From contig NC_018321.1 in the NCBI RefSeq assembly GCF_000234665.1, positions 348,594-412,593 on the forward strand: a stretch of DNA of 64,000 nt. Direction: 5' to 3'. The notes beneath the pieces were generated by a model. That model made no database searches, was not told the origin of the DNA, and was given only the letters and a program-made list of their open reading frames with translations. Source of the DNA: Leishmania mexicana MHOM/GT/2001/U1103 (lineage: Eukaryota > Euglenozoa > Kinetoplastea > Trypanosomatida > Trypanosomatidae). A program made the position numbers and the translations under genes. Positions 29,660-41,112 of the stretch are shown piece by piece (position 1 is the stretch's first letter; each line of letters opens with the position of its first letter).

Positions 29660-32476
29660 TTACGGGTACTCGGCGTCGTCTGAGGGGTCTGTCGTGCCAC
29701 GCCGCACAACGGACTTGGCGCTGCGCACCTCACCCATGGCGAAGAGGTCGTCCTTGCGACGGCGCTCCTGCTTTGCGCGCTCGAGGGCGTTCTGGATCTG
29801 CTCCTTCTGCTCCAAGGCCTCGGCCTCGTCATCGGAGAGCTCGATGCGGCGCAGCAGGCGCATCTGCTCCACCTTCTTCTCCTCCAGAGCTTTGCGGAGG
29901 TCCTCGCACTCGCACACCTTCATGTCGAACCGCTCTTCCCACTTGCTCAGTTCCTCCTGCAGCTTATGGAGCTTCTTCTTCAGCTTCTTCTGACGGAGCG
30001 ACTTTTCATTCAGTTCAGCGCTTCGCTGCTCAGAAAACTCGGCGACGCGCTTATTGATGAGCTGCTGCATCTGCGCATCCTTGTTCTCCAGCTGCTCGCG
30101 GAACTGCTGTTCCAGCACCACGAGGGCCTCCGTCTTTTCCCGTAGAGAGATCTGGAAATACTCCGCCTTCTCATTGTTCTTTATGATGATGGCCTTCTGC
30201 TTCTCCAGCAATGTGCGCATCTGCTCTAGTTGGTCAGAGCGCTCGCGCAGGCGGGCTTCCAGCCGCGCCACCTCGTCCTCTGAGCGAGTGGCAGCTGCCA
30301 GTTTCACCTCGTACTCCTGCTGCATTTCGGCGAGCTGCCGGTCGTGCTGCGCCACGGTGGACTCCAAGTTGGTGAGCTCCGTGCGTTGAGCCTCCAGCTC
30401 CGCGTAGAGAGACTCGCGAGAAGCAGTCACGTGCTCCACCTTGGCCTTCGCCTCCTCAAGCTCCGCCTGGAGGCTGCTAATGGCTGCGGCTTTCTGAGCC
30501 GCCGCACTTGTGGACGACTGCAGCTCCAGCAGCACCGCTGAGTCCGCCGTCGCGTTCTTTGAGATGGAGGCCGAGTTTTGCTGGGGTGCGGCCAGCGCAG
30601 CGGTCGAGTCAGGCAGAGGAGAGGTTGCCGGCATCAGCTGGTGTCGCAGCTTCTCGTTTTCCTCACGTAAAAGCTTGATCGCTGCCGCGCCCTTGTCGTC
30701 GAGCTTAATCGCTGCCAGCAGCTTCTCCTGCATTGTGTAGTCCTGCTGCTGCCCCATTCCCACCGCAGCTTGACCATCGCCGATGCTGTTGCCGGGTGCG
30801 ACCGAGGCTCTCTTCCACTCGGCCAGCTCCTCCTTCAACTCCGCCAGGTGCCGCTCCAGCTGCGCCTTGCTGGTCTTAAGCTCCTTCTTGGTTGCCCTGT
30901 GCTCTGCCTGTGACACCTTGAGGTCCGCCGTCAGCGACTGGATCTTCTTCAGGGACGACTCACCGCCTCCTTCGACCTTCTTCTTGGCGTTTCGCAGTAC
31001 CTCCTCGAGTGTCAGAGTGACCTGCAGCTGCTCCAGACTCTGCGCCGCCTTCTCCGTCGGTGTCAGGAAGTAGTTGTAGCACTGCGTCCAGACGTCGTTC
31101 AGCTGGGACTGCATGGCCGCCCCGCCGCTCTCCGAGATCTGCAGCTGATTCTGCAGTTGGGCAATTTCGTCTTCCATGGAAAGGAGGCGGGTGTTAAAGG
31201 TCTGCCGCTCGGCTGCAAGAGTGGCCTTCGACATCTCGTAGTCGACCAAATCCGCTTCACGGCTCTTCGTGGCGTTGTCCAGCTGCACTTCCAGTTGACC
31301 TATCTTCTCTTGAAGCTGCACCACCTCCTCCTCCAGCCCAGCCGTGCCCTGGGTCTCGTACTTGGCCAGTTTCTCGCGCAGCTCCTTCACTATTTCCGTC
31401 AGTTCCGCGATCTTCTGATCCTTCGAGTCCATGTTCACGACCGGCTTGTTCTTGATCTGCTTGGCGCGGTCGGCAAAGCGCAGCGTCGACACCGTCTCCG
31501 ACATGTTGCGCTCGCTGGGGTTGATGTTCGCAAACATGACGGTCTTGCTGTTTCCACCAAGCGAGTCCTTCAGCAGCATCGTCAGAGGGCTACTGCGGAA
31601 CGGCACGTGGGTGCCGCCCTTGACAATGGTGTCGATGACGGTGCCGAGCGCGCTCAACGAGAGGTTGATGTTACACCCCTCCTTCAGCGTGTCACCCGAG
31701 GCGCCTGTCTTGCCCTGGCGCTCCGAGCCGGCAAGATCCACCAGGTTCAGCTTGCTCGACACGGCGCGGGTGCTGCCGTCTTCGAGGGTCTCGGTGCACT
31801 CCAGAATGAGGGAGAAAACGGAGTGCGAGCGGCTGCTGTCGGCGTTCAGCTCCGTGGACGCGACGCGGCGACGGTCTGTGCCCTCCTCCAGGTGCCGAAT
31901 AACATCCTCCGGGAACTTGACCTGCGCCACAACGGCACCTTTCACAAAAAAAGTGTGGTCCTTGTTTTCGCGGATGTCCAATGACACCTGCTGCTTCGCT
32001 AGCAGGTCGCGCACCTTACCATTGTACAACTCCATGAAGGACACATACATGCTGACGGTCGTGCTCGGTGATTCGTTTTTCATCTTCTGCACGGAGTCGA
32101 AAATGTGCATGACGCAGCGGGGGATCACACCCTCCAGCGTGCTGTTGCCCATCACACCCGTCATCGTGTGTGTCTTACCAGAGCCGGACTGGCCGTAGGC
32201 GAATACTGTCGCGTTGAAGCCGCTGAGCACGGACTCCGTTAGTGGCATAATGAACTGGGTGAAGATGTCCTCCTGGGAGAAGCTGTTGTTGATCACCGCG
32301 TCAAAGGTCCAGCGATCGGGCTCGCCAATGATGCTCTTCACGGTCACGGTGTTCTGCGCCATGTCAAGGTCGACGCAGCTCTTGTGACCCATCGCGCTCT
32401 CCTTCTCGCTAAACGGACGGCATCGGACGAGCACCTTAATGTTCTCCGCCGCGGCGGCCTGGTCTTTCTTGCCCAT
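29660..32476 (-). CDS. Kinesin-2 family motor, OSM3-like
   Basis: A 938-residue N-terminal-motor kinesin. The motor domain spans about 12-345: NIKVLVRCRPFS, P-loop GQSGSGKT (95-102), switch I NADSSRSH (211-218), switch II DLAGSE (247-252), then the end of the motor LRFADRAKQIKNKPVVN. That NKPVVN/NKP neck start is characteristic of the kinesin-2 (KIF3/OSM-3) family, which powers anterograde intraflagellar transport toward microtubule plus ends. The rest, 350-910, is almost continuous coiled coil rich in Glu, Leu, Gln and Lys. A short basic/acidic tail ends the protein with no obvious globular cargo domain. All nucleotide-binding residues look intact, so it should be an active motor. A homodimeric OSM-3-type function in flagellum assembly is inferred from the family. 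Confidence 0.93.
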   Translation of the reverse strand: MGKKDQAAAAENIKVLVRCRPFSEKESAMGHKSCVDLDMAQNTVTVKSIIGEPDRWTFDAVINNSFSQEDIFTQFIMPLTESVLSGFNATVFAYGQSGSGKTHTMTGVMGNSTLEGVIPRCVMHIFDSVQKMKNESPSTTVSMYVSFMELYNGKVRDLLAKQQVSLDIRENKDHTFFVKGAVVAQVKFPEDVIRHLEEGTDRRRVASTELNADSSRSHSVFSLILECTETLEDGSTRAVSSKLNLVDLAGSERQGKTGASGDTLKEGCNINLSLSALGTVIDTIVKGGTHVPFRSSPLTMLLKDSLGGNSKTVMFANINPSERNMSETVSTLRFADRAKQIKNKPVVNMDSKDQKIAELTEIVKELREKLAKYETQGTAGLEEEVVQLQEKIGQLEVQLDNATKSREADLVDYEMSKATLAAERQTFNTRLLSMEDEIAQLQNQLQISESGGAAMQSQLNDVWTQCYNYFLTPTEKAAQSLEQLQVTLTLEEVLRNAKKKVEGGGESSLKKIQSLTADLKVSQAEHRATKKELKTSKAQLERHLAELKEELAEWKRASVAPGNSIGDGQAAVGMGQQQDYTMQEKLLAAIKLDDKGAAAIKLLREENEKLRHQLMPATSPLPDSTAALAAPQQNSASISKNATADSAVLLELQSSTSAAAQKAAAISSLQAELEEAKAKVEHVTASRESLYAELEAQRTELTNLESTVAQHDRQLAEMQQEYEVKLAAATRSEDEVARLEARLRERSDQLEQMRTLLEKQKAIIIKNNEKAEYFQISLREKTEALVVLEQQFREQLENKDAQMQQLINKRVAEFSEQRSAELNEKSLRQKKLKKKLHKLQEELSKWEERFDMKVCECEDLRKALEEKKVEQMRLLRRIELSDDEAEALEQKEQIQNALERAKQERRRKDDLFAMGEVRSAKSVVRRGTTDPSDDAEYP

Positions 32477-33917
32477 CGAGAATGCAGAGGGGGGAATTGT
32501 GTGTGTGTGTGTGTAAGGGAAGAGGAAGGATGTGTGCGTCTGTGCGTGTGTGCTTGAGGGTGCACTACGACGTCGGTTATCGGGCGTGTGAGAGCGCGTC
32601 TGCGTACAAGGGGTGGGGGAGAAGTAGTAGTCGGGGATAGATCACGGAGCAGGAGGGAGGGAGAGATGAACGAAGGCAGCCTCTCATCATCACCCACCAC
32701 CACCACCACTACGACACACACCCGCCTCTCTTGCACAGCCACGAGAGAAGAAAAAAGAACGCAACGCGCGCGTACGCACCCAAACGGAGAGGGAGTGAGA
32801 GAGACAGGGGTGGGCAACGCAGCACCGCGTAAGGGTGCCCTGAGCGACTCAGCGTGGGGCGCGTGTGCAGGCGCTGACGGCCAGACCAGTGCGTCTTTTG
32901 CGCACGTCTATGTGATGGCAAGAGCGACAAGAGAAATGACGAGTCTGGCAACAACAATAATGGCTGATGCGGGGGTGGAGGCTTCTCAGCAAGAGGGGTG
33001 CTATGTATATGTCTGTACGTGTGTGCGTGTGCGAGGCAGATACACTACTGCCATTGCCATTATTATTATTCGTTGTTCATGTCCACGTGTTGGGGCACAT
33101 GAGCAACAGCGTGTGGTGGTGGGGCATGCGCACACGTGCATGGTCGTGTGTGGGGGTGGGGAGAACATGCCATAGAGAAAGGGGATGCCCGAAATGAGGT
33201 GGAGAGTGATGTGTGTGTGTGTGTGTGTGTGACAGAGAGGAGTGCGGAGCAGGAAAGGGAGAGGACGGGGCGGGAGGGGGAGGAGAGTGGCGGCGGCGGC
33301 AGGCGGGCACCCCTCCCCCTCACCCCCTCAAACACAGACCCGAGACACCACTGAATGCTCCCGTAGGCGCTTACGTACACTGTCTGTGTGCGTGCCGGCG
33401 TATTCGTCGGCAAAAGACACCTCAGCGTCATCTACGTCGCATTGCTCTCGCGCCCTCTTCTCGTCCTTTTTTCAGATGGGCCGCTCCCTGGACGGAGGTG
33501 GACGCCCGGGATGGCAACCTGCACCTCTCACTACCCCCTTCTTCACGCGAGAGTGTGTGGGAGGGAGGGAGGGAGGGAGGGACGCGCTTTGTGTTTTCGT
33601 TCTTTCGGGCGTGTCAAGTCACCGCCGCATTTAATGGGTGCATGTCACAGCGTTCTCTGGGAGAGACACGAGACAGACACAGAGAGAGAAAGGCTGCGGC
33701 AGACATCGAACACCATACACACCGTATGCCGCATCAAACATGCACACCACTGTGGTTAGCAAGAAGCATAAGGTAACCGCACAAGCCGTTCAGTTGATCG
33801 GCCGACCGAGGTGGACTTGACTATCGTGTCGCGCCACCAGGCCCACGCACGGTTGCCTCTGCCTCAGCGCCAGAGGGGGACGGTGAGGGGAAAAGGGATG
33901 CTTAGAACTCTCCTCTC
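32477..33917. other. Intergenic region, nothing further recognised
   Basis: About 1.4 kb without a gene. It contains short (TG)n runs near 32500-32514 and 33212-33232 and a GGGA repeat near 33560-33585. It is the 5' flank of the kinesin and 3' flank of the RRM-like gene. Confidence 0.6.
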
Positions 33918-35372
33918 CTACTTTGTGAGGTGTTGCGAGGCTGTGGCAGCTTCGTCTTCCCACGCCTTCAGCGCTGCCAGCACATCCGCCGACACCACCG
34001 GCTCAACGACCAGTGGCAGAGGTGTTTCATGTAACGTCGGACGCAGGTACATCCCGTTCAGCACCTGCAGGGCCCGCACCGCGGCGGCGGCTGAGGTGAA
34101 CACCACCTCAAGCGTCTTCGTGTTTGGGCGGATTGCAGCCACTGTGTCACCGCGAGGAAGATCACCCAGCGCGGCGGCGTCTGCGGAGGCAAGGGACGGG
34201 GAAGAAGGCTTGGACGCCGCCTTTCTTGACAAGTATCGAGGAGGTGCCGCGTCGGTGGGCGAGTCCACGACTTCCGGCACCGGGTGGCATGCGTGGCCGG
34301 CCACTGCTGCTACGGCAGGTATACTGTTGGCGCGGCGGTGCACCATGCAGCTCACCAGCTCATCGGCGTTCTTCCCCTTGCAGACATGCTGAACACAAAG
34401 CTCTCGCACCTCCATGGCACCCATGTTCAGAGGTACGTTGTGCACCCGAACGACCTGGCTGGAAAGGCGAGTGACGCCGGCTGCATCGGTGAAGGTGCCG
34501 AGCGCGTACCGCCGCTGCAGCTGCTGGAGCAGACTAGAACGACTCGATGGGGTTTCTGCAGGCAGAACACTTGCTACGACTTTTTCCGTGTCGATTCCGG
34601 ATGCTGCCATGCGATCGACGATGGCGCCAAGGCGATCGGCGGCGAAGATGTTGGTGGTGAGCTGATCTAGCCGAGCTTGCAGAGTGGCTACCTGCTCCGC
34701 TAGTTGTGCGCTTGACGGAAAAGCGCCAGGCGCGACTGTTGTAGCCGCGTGTGTCGCAGCTGCAAGGGAGGCACCACCGTCATGGCTTGCAGACGGCGAG
34801 GCGCATGCATCGGAGAGAGGCGCCGTCGTTGATTGAGCAACACCCTCTCCGGTACCACTGCCTGTCGCTGCGTGTGTGCCGGCAGGCCCGGCGAGATGTC
34901 GCCGTTCCATCTGCTGCACGAGCATGTCGGTGTTTCGCTGGCCCAGCACCACTTCTCCTATAGAACGGTGCACCTCGTTGAGCTTCCCGTGCAAGCCGTC
35001 CGCGGTGCTCTCCAGCTGCGCCACACGCCGTGTCAAGAGCAACAGCTCCTGCTGCATCAACCGGATCGTTTCTTCCTGTGTGCGTAACGTGTGCTGGGTG
35101 CGCCGTGTGAACTCGCGAAGCTGATCGATAGCGTGCGTGAGGGTCGAGAGAGTTGACGGCGCTGGCGAAGCCACCGCTGGAGACGCAGGAGGTGTCGCAC
35201 TCGTGCGAGTTCCCTCCGTTGCAAGATGAGATGCGCTCACCGCTCCTCGCGCCAGGGAGGCACTGCCACAAGCGTTCGAGGTCTGCTTATCCTCACCACC
35301 CGCACTGGCGGTTCCGCGAAGGGAAAGCGGCGAGCGCGCTAGCCAGCGCCGGCACACAGTTCTGTTCCACAT
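33918..35372 (-). CDS. Coiled-coil protein with divergent C-terminal RRM, presequence-like N-terminus
   Basis: A 484-residue protein. The first ~25 residues (MWNRTVCRRWLARSPLSLRG) are basic, hydroxylated and free of acids, like a mitochondrial targeting peptide. Residues ~85-155 form a coiled coil (heptads around RTQHTLRTQEETIRLMQQEL). The C-terminal third contains the halves of an RRM fold. An RNP2-like strand (VVRVHNVPLNMG) comes first, and an RNP1-like strand plus helix (TLEVVFTSAAAAVRALQVLN then GMYL) much later. Between them lies a Ser/Pro/Ala-rich insert longer than in a normal RRM. This suggests a mitochondrial RNA-associated protein, but aromatic RNA-contact residues are poorly conserved. 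The start is strongly supported: an AG acceptor with a pyrimidine tract lies 14 bases before the ATG. The ORF upstream of it (179 codons) is thus not coding. Confidence 0.72.
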   Translation of the reverse strand: MWNRTVCRRWLARSPLSLRGTASAGGEDKQTSNACGSASLARGAVSASHLATEGTRTSATPPASPAVASPAPSTLSTLTHAIDQLREFTRRTQHTLRTQEETIRLMQQELLLLTRRVAQLESTADGLHGKLNEVHRSIGEVVLGQRNTDMLVQQMERRHLAGPAGTHAATGSGTGEGVAQSTTAPLSDACASPSASHDGGASLAAATHAATTVAPGAFPSSAQLAEQVATLQARLDQLTTNIFAADRLGAIVDRMAASGIDTEKVVASVLPAETPSSRSSLLQQLQRRYALGTFTDAAGVTRLSSQVVRVHNVPLNMGAMEVRELCVQHVCKGKNADELVSCMVHRRANSIPAVAAVAGHACHPVPEVVDSPTDAAPPRYLSRKAASKPSSPSLASADAAALGDLPRGDTVAAIRPNTKTLEVVFTSAAAAVRALQVLNGMYLRPTLHETPLPLVVEPVVSADVLAALKAWEDEAATASQHLTK

Positions 35373-36171
35373 GTGCACGCGTGTACTGGTGAGAGAAAAA
35401 GAAGTGAGTCGACCACCACCACCACCACCACCACCACAGCAAAAGGCGTTGTGGCACATGGGTGTGTGTGTGTGTGTGTGTGTGGGTGAGACAGAGAGGG
35501 AGAGACCGTGTGTCGATGGGCGTGAAAGAGAACGAAGCATGTACGTTGTATGTGGAAGGAGCAGCGCCTCCCCTCCGCCTCCTTTTCCGTTTGCCCTGGC
35601 AGCGTGAACTGCCTGAGCAACGCTGTAGGAGGTCGGGGGGGGGGCAGAATGGCGTGCCCGTATCCACAGCAGTACTCGCCAAGGGTGTGGCATGTGCACC
35701 CTGCGTGTCCCTCCGGTCCTGCGAACTGAGTGAGGGATGCTCAAGGGCGCAGACAGGATAGAGACGAGAGAGCGGGTGCCAGCGCGATGGCGAGGCGAGG
35801 CGAGGCGGGGGAGGGAGGGAGGACTGGGGACGGGCTGTGCAGCACGTACGCTAGTGCATGTGACGCGTGCGTTGCCATTCCGTGGCTCATACCCACGTCC
35901 TTCCCACACATAAGCGCACGGGCGACAGGAGGCCGATTAGTCGAGTTAGAACAAGACCAAGAAAAGCGGTTGCGTTACCTCGTGGGGATCATTGGGGCGG
36001 GAGCGAGGAGGGGGAAGGGGGAGAACAGCCACGGTGGAGGAGGCGGTCGTGCGTACTTCACTTCCGCTTCATGCACGCCCCCATTTCCAGAGACACGCAT
36101 GACACTGCCTAGCCGCCGCGGATGGGCTTGAGCGGAAAAGGCTTTCGCCTGCTCGCCCCCTTTCTCTCTGC
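35373..36171. other. Intergenic region, nothing beyond the splice site
   Basis: About 0.8 kb without a gene. It has a CCA repeat near 35417-35438 and a (TG)n tract near 35462-35484. It joins the 3' flank of the G-patch gene to the short 5' leader of the RRM-like gene. Confidence 0.6.
35386..35404 (-). promoter_or_regulatory. Putative trans-splice acceptor of the RRM-like gene
   Basis: On the minus strand the sequence reads CTTCTTTTTCTCTCACCAG, with AG at 35386-35387, 13 bases before the ATG at 35370-35372. A clean tract with the first AG so near the start is good evidence for that start codon. Confidence 0.6.
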
Positions 36172-36795
36172 TTAGCTGGAGTCCTGTATGCGCTTCAGCT
36201 TCCCATCAAAGAGGCGATGGCGACCTGCACGGCCGAGGCGTACCCCACCGCAGCGCTGGAAGAGCTCCTTGTCGGACATGCGAGTGACATCGCCTATGTA
36301 CTCGCCCTTCGACCGCTTGCTGTCGGTACGATCATCACCGTCGTTGTCACAGTTCGAGGATGGAGACGACGATGCGCGGCGCTGCCGCTTCAGTGCGGCA
36401 CGAACCGCGACTGCCAACTTTCCTTCGGACTTGCTGTCCGCGCTGCTACTGCTGCTCGCACCGCTGCCGGTGGAGCTCACGTCACTCAACTCGGCCCCAT
36501 GGTCCACTTCATCTTCAGAGTTATTGCCTTGGTCTACGCGCGCCTTGTTCGACTGCCGCTGTCGCTTCCTCGTCTCTTTGTGGAGCTGGCCGTAGATGGC
36601 GTCGAGTTCGACGGCGTGTGTCGAAGCCAAGCTGCCGCCCTGCGCAGGGTCAGCGGCGTGGCCGAGGCCGGTGGCGGTGTGAGGGTCGCGGCGAGTCACC
36701 TTCACGTAAGACTTAATGCCGGAGCGCTCCTTGCCAAGTCCCTCGCCTTCCTTCCACCCGTACTTCTCCATCATCTTCTTAGCTAGAGCGGACAT
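36172..36795 (-). CDS. G-patch protein, GPATCH4-like
   Basis: A 207-residue protein opening with a G-patch: AKKMMEKYGWKEGEGLGKE then SGI and YVKV (about 4-36). Then RRDPHTATGLGH follows, like the KQDTHGVGH segment after the G-patch in nucleolar GPATCH4 proteins. The middle is acidic and Ser-rich with basic patches. Near the end, MSDKELFQRCGG followed by RAGRHRLFDGKLKRI resembles the (S)DEEL-x-CGGRT-x-H...AKLARLE block of GPATCH4. G-patches typically recruit and activate DEAH-box helicases in ribosome maturation or splicing. Both blocks together favour GPATCH4 over general G-patch splicing factors. The frame is open two codons further, but from GTG; the ATG at 36795 is chosen. Confidence 0.82.
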   Translation of the reverse strand: MSALAKKMMEKYGWKEGEGLGKERSGIKSYVKVTRRDPHTATGLGHAADPAQGGSLASTHAVELDAIYGQLHKETRKRQRQSNKARVDQGNNSEDEVDHGAELSDVSSTGSGASSSSSADSKSEGKLAVAVRAALKRQRRASSSPSSNCDNDGDDRTDSKRSKGEYIGDVTRMSDKELFQRCGGVRLGRAGRHRLFDGKLKRIQDSS

Positions 36796-38066
36796 GGTCA
36801 CCGCTCTGGATGCAAACGTGTTGGCGATTGGGGGCAGCGGTGGCAGTGGCGGGCGATGCCACTGGAGACCCCTTCGTGTGCACGCTGAGGTTTTGTATGT
36901 GCGCTGGACACGCCGCTTTCCTCCTTAGCTTGTGTAGAGAGCAGGTGTGCGGGATAGAGAAGACGAGAGATACGCAACTATGCATGTATGACGGTATGGT
37001 GAGAAAATATGTGTCTGCGGACTTATGCTTTGGTGTGGTGCGCACGCACACAGCCACACGCGAGCAACGCCAATAGAAGCAAGGAGGGGCAGTTGGGTCC
37101 CAGGGGTGTGTGTCTGTGCGTGGAAGATTAGTGAGGGCCTAGAACTATCGCTCGTGCGCCTTTTGTAGCACAGACAGTGAGCAAAGAATGTGCCTTGGCG
37201 CTTGCTTGTCCGCAAGCGCAGCCGCTGCTTCTCCCTCTCTCCCTCTCCTTTTCTCCGTCCAGCTTCCGCGGTCCGCGCTTCACGACGTCCTCTCAGGCAG
37301 CACCCATCACCAAAAGTCAGATCACGCCGCACACGTCGTCAGGGGCCCGGAGGAGAGAATGGGCGAGGGAGGAGGAGGAGGAGGAGGGGGGGGGGAAGGT
37401 GAAAGAGGCTGCTAGCCGCCACGCAAAGGCTGCATAGGCAATCTTCACACAGTCCGCCCAAGTCAGCGCACCAGCTGAGCTTGAGGGGCAAGCTACACGC
37501 GTACACACACGTGCACAGGGATGTAGTGCACAAGCGCACCGCGACGCCATAAAGGAGGCCACCAAGGTGTTTTGTTGCTCATCAGAGAAGAGGCGAACAC
37601 AGCATTGGAAAAAGAGAAATCGGAAGAGAAGGGTCCAAACACGCACGCACACACGCACACACACCGGCACACACCGGCAACAGTGACCGAAGACAAACAC
37701 ACGTAGATGGAACAGGGAAAGAACCAAAAAGGACCAACGCACGCCAAAGAAGAGAGTCGCCCCCCCGCCGCATCCACCACTCTACATACACAGAAAGGAA
37801 CAAAAAAAAACACCGAAGCAGTTGCCCACCAGGACGTCACCGCCACACAGCGGCAGCTGAGGGGAGGGGGGAGGGAGACGGGGGCGTGAGGAGAGGCGGG
37901 GAGGGGAGGGGGAGAGGGGGAAGGAAGACCGGCAAGACACTTCAGGTGAATAGTTCATCATAAACAGGAACACCATAGCGACAACGACGTACTCATCAAC
38001 AGGACGAGTGCCACGCTCATCGGAGAGGAAGACACGAGAAGGGGGAGCACACAGGAAAAAGGCCTC

Positions 38067-38102
<36 letters not shown>

Positions 38103-41054
38103 CTAAAGAGTAGAACAACGGGGGGAGAAGGGCTCACAGGGATGTGTGGGGGGAGGGAGGGGCTTGAGAGAGCGAGAGCGGGGGTGGGGGGGTGAGTGAG
38201 ACAAGAGGAACCGAAAAGGAAAGGAGAAGGGGGAGAGGGGTGGGGCAACGGAGAAAAGCACACAAAAAAACAGAGTGATGGAGAGTAGCGAGCCGAGAGT
38301 GTGCGTGCGTGTTGTGCCGACTGTGATGGAGGTGGGGTGGCCGTTAAAAGGACGAGGGGGCGGGGGAGGGGGAAGGAGGAGGCGCGTGGGTCGAGCAGAA
38401 CAGGAGGGGGAGAGGACGGCGGAAGGACGAAAAGATACCCCACACCACACACACCACACAGCAGAAGCATACCAGTGCCAGCGATGACGAGGGCGAGGGG
38501 AGACACGCGGAGGTCGAATTGACATCAGGGCAGAAGTACGGAGGCCAAAGCCGCAACAGCAAAAGACGCGGCGGGTGAGAGAGGAGCGGAGGGGGGAGGA
38601 GGAGGAGTGGGTGGGTGGGCGGTCCGTACACACTCACCCACACCCACATATATATATGTAAACAGACGAGGGCACACTACAAACGACAGCACAACAACAA
38701 CAAAAGAAAGACGTCTCCCCTCTGTTGCGCGGGGTTCAATAACACATACATGTACAGACAGACATGAGGCGCTGCATAAGACCAAAGGGGGGAGGAGAGA
38801 GGGAGTAGATATCGTGGTGGTGTGTGTATGTGTGTGGGTGGAGGTGAAGGTGGTCGTGAGGAAGGGGGTGGGGACGGGGGTGTGGGAGGTCGGGAAAGCG
38901 GAGATAAAGAAACATCGGAAGGTAAAAGACACACACACACACACGCACACAGACGCATACCAGAAGAGATCCAGATGAAGAGAGGCAGACAGACAAGCAA
39001 GGAAATCACGAAGAACGAGCAGACTACCCTCCCCCTACTTTGCCGACGGGGGAAGGGGGAGGAGAGAGAGAAGCGAAGTTGGTAACAGCCACGCACACAC
39101 AGAGGAGAGGAGAGGAGAGGAGAGGAGGGGGGTGGCAAAAGGGAGACAAACAAACGACGCCTTTTCACGTCTCCGTCTCTGGGGCCTTCTTTTTCGGTTT
39201 TTGACGTCTTGGCAAAGAACCGAATGAGGTCACGACGCACCCGCGTAGGTGCGTATATGTGGTGTATGGGTATGTATGCATGTGTGTGTCTATAGGGAAC
39301 GTTTTCTCTTCTGCTGTGCACTACGTATGCCCGCTTTCCCCCTTCTCTCTCTCCCTCCCTCTTCGCCCCTTGTACCTTTTCTGGTGTTCGCACGCGTACC
39401 AGCTTATAATATGTATACATACACCCCACACTTACACATTCAGGAGCGTTCGTGTGCGTGCGCGCGTTTGTGTCTCTCTCCGTTGCCGTTCCTTGCATGT
39501 GGGACAAGTCGAGACGTATGTGCAAGTCGGCTGCACGCGTTAGCCACAAAGGCAGGGGGTTCACAGACACATACATCCACCGAGAAACGGTAAAAGGGAA
39601 AAAGAGAAGGACAGGAGGAGGGAGGTGTGTGTGTGTGTGTGTGTCTGTGGAGACATCCGGTCCCCCCCTCCTCCCACACACACGCAACCAAAGGCCATGC
39701 AGAATGAGAAGGAAGGGGCAGGAGAGGAGGGGTGAGTCGCAGAGAAGGCGATGATGGTGGCGGTGATGAAAGACGAAAAACAAAACGGAAGCCGATGAAC
39801 GGCGAACATGATTTCCGAACATCAAGAGAGCAAGAACAACACAAAAGAGCGTGCAAAGCACCCAATTCACCAAAGACACAAGCCGGGAGAGTGCGTCCGC
39901 ACCTCATCAAGGGTGCGAGCGGAGGGAGGGGAGGGGTCGGTGCCATCGCCGTGGCAACCCCCTCCCACACCCCACTCCACCCCACTCCACCGGCGCAACA
40001 CTGTTCGGGGAGAAGCGCAGAAGAAAGAAAAAAAGAGGGGAAGGACGCTACGCAGCAGGTTGCTCTCTTCCCCTCGGACTCACCACACGAACAGAGACAC
40101 GCACACCTGAGCACATGCGCAGATGGGTGCTACAGTGTGAAGCAAGTATAAAAGACGAGCATGCACACCGGTACGACCATACAGCAAAAAGGGAAGAGGA
40201 GGAGGACATGGCCGAGGACGAGAACAGGTGGCTTGCACACACAGCGCAGGGGCACACACACGCACACTCATGCAGACGCGCGCACAAGGGGAGAAACGTC
40301 TTGTGCGCTCTTATCGCCTCTTCTACAACTACAGTCTATAGCTCAACCTTCCGGCCATATCTACCAGCCAAGCCCCTCCCCCTCCCCCTCTCCCTTCGCC
40401 AGCCCGACCATGGCTGGGGGCTCCATCCGCTCCGCTGAAGCACCTTAAACAAAATGTTCTCCACCTCTCTGTCAACATCCACCTTGCCGTTCATTTCTTT
40501 GCTCTCCTTCTGCCCTCTCGCTCTCCTCCAGCACACACACACACACACACACACGACAGACATCTTCGCTGTGCATGCGTGTCAGAGAGGGAAGGAGCGA
40601 GGGAGACCGGACGAGAAAGATAGCGAGTGCCTGCTTAGGAGAGAGAGGAGGGGAGGGGAGGGGAGTGAGTCAGCGCACCGAAAAGGGGGAGGGGGGGGGG
40701 AAATGGGTGTATCGTACTGGGAGAGCTGAGGAAGATGGGAAAAGGGGGAGGAGAGGGGTGAAAGAGTGAAGAAAGACCAAGACACCGGACAAGAGCGCTC
40801 CCATGGGAGAGGGGAAAAAGAGGCGACGAGCGAGTGGGGGAGCGAAAGGGGGACGGGGGGGAGGGGGGTGATGTTGGGCTGAGCGACCTCATACACGCAG
40901 GCGCAGCAACAATACGCACGGGAAGGCAACAACAACAAAGAATAAACAACGTCAACAGAAGCAGAGCTTGAAGCATTCCGTCCCCCATCTCCCCCTCTCC
41001 AGCTCGCACACAGAGTCGCACGTTAACCCTCTTCCACTGCCCGCTTCCGCTCAG

Positions 41055-41112
<58 letters not shown>

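Noticed and set aside
38677..39879. 400-codon minus-strand open frame in the gene desert
   Set aside because: It begins at GTG rather than ATG, and consists of repeat-derived stretches (THTHTH, CVCVC, SPPSPPP) without domain-like order.
41056..41111. Telomeric or satellite repeat
   Set aside because: The tract is a plain CA microsatellite; no TTAGGG arrays were seen anywhere in the window.
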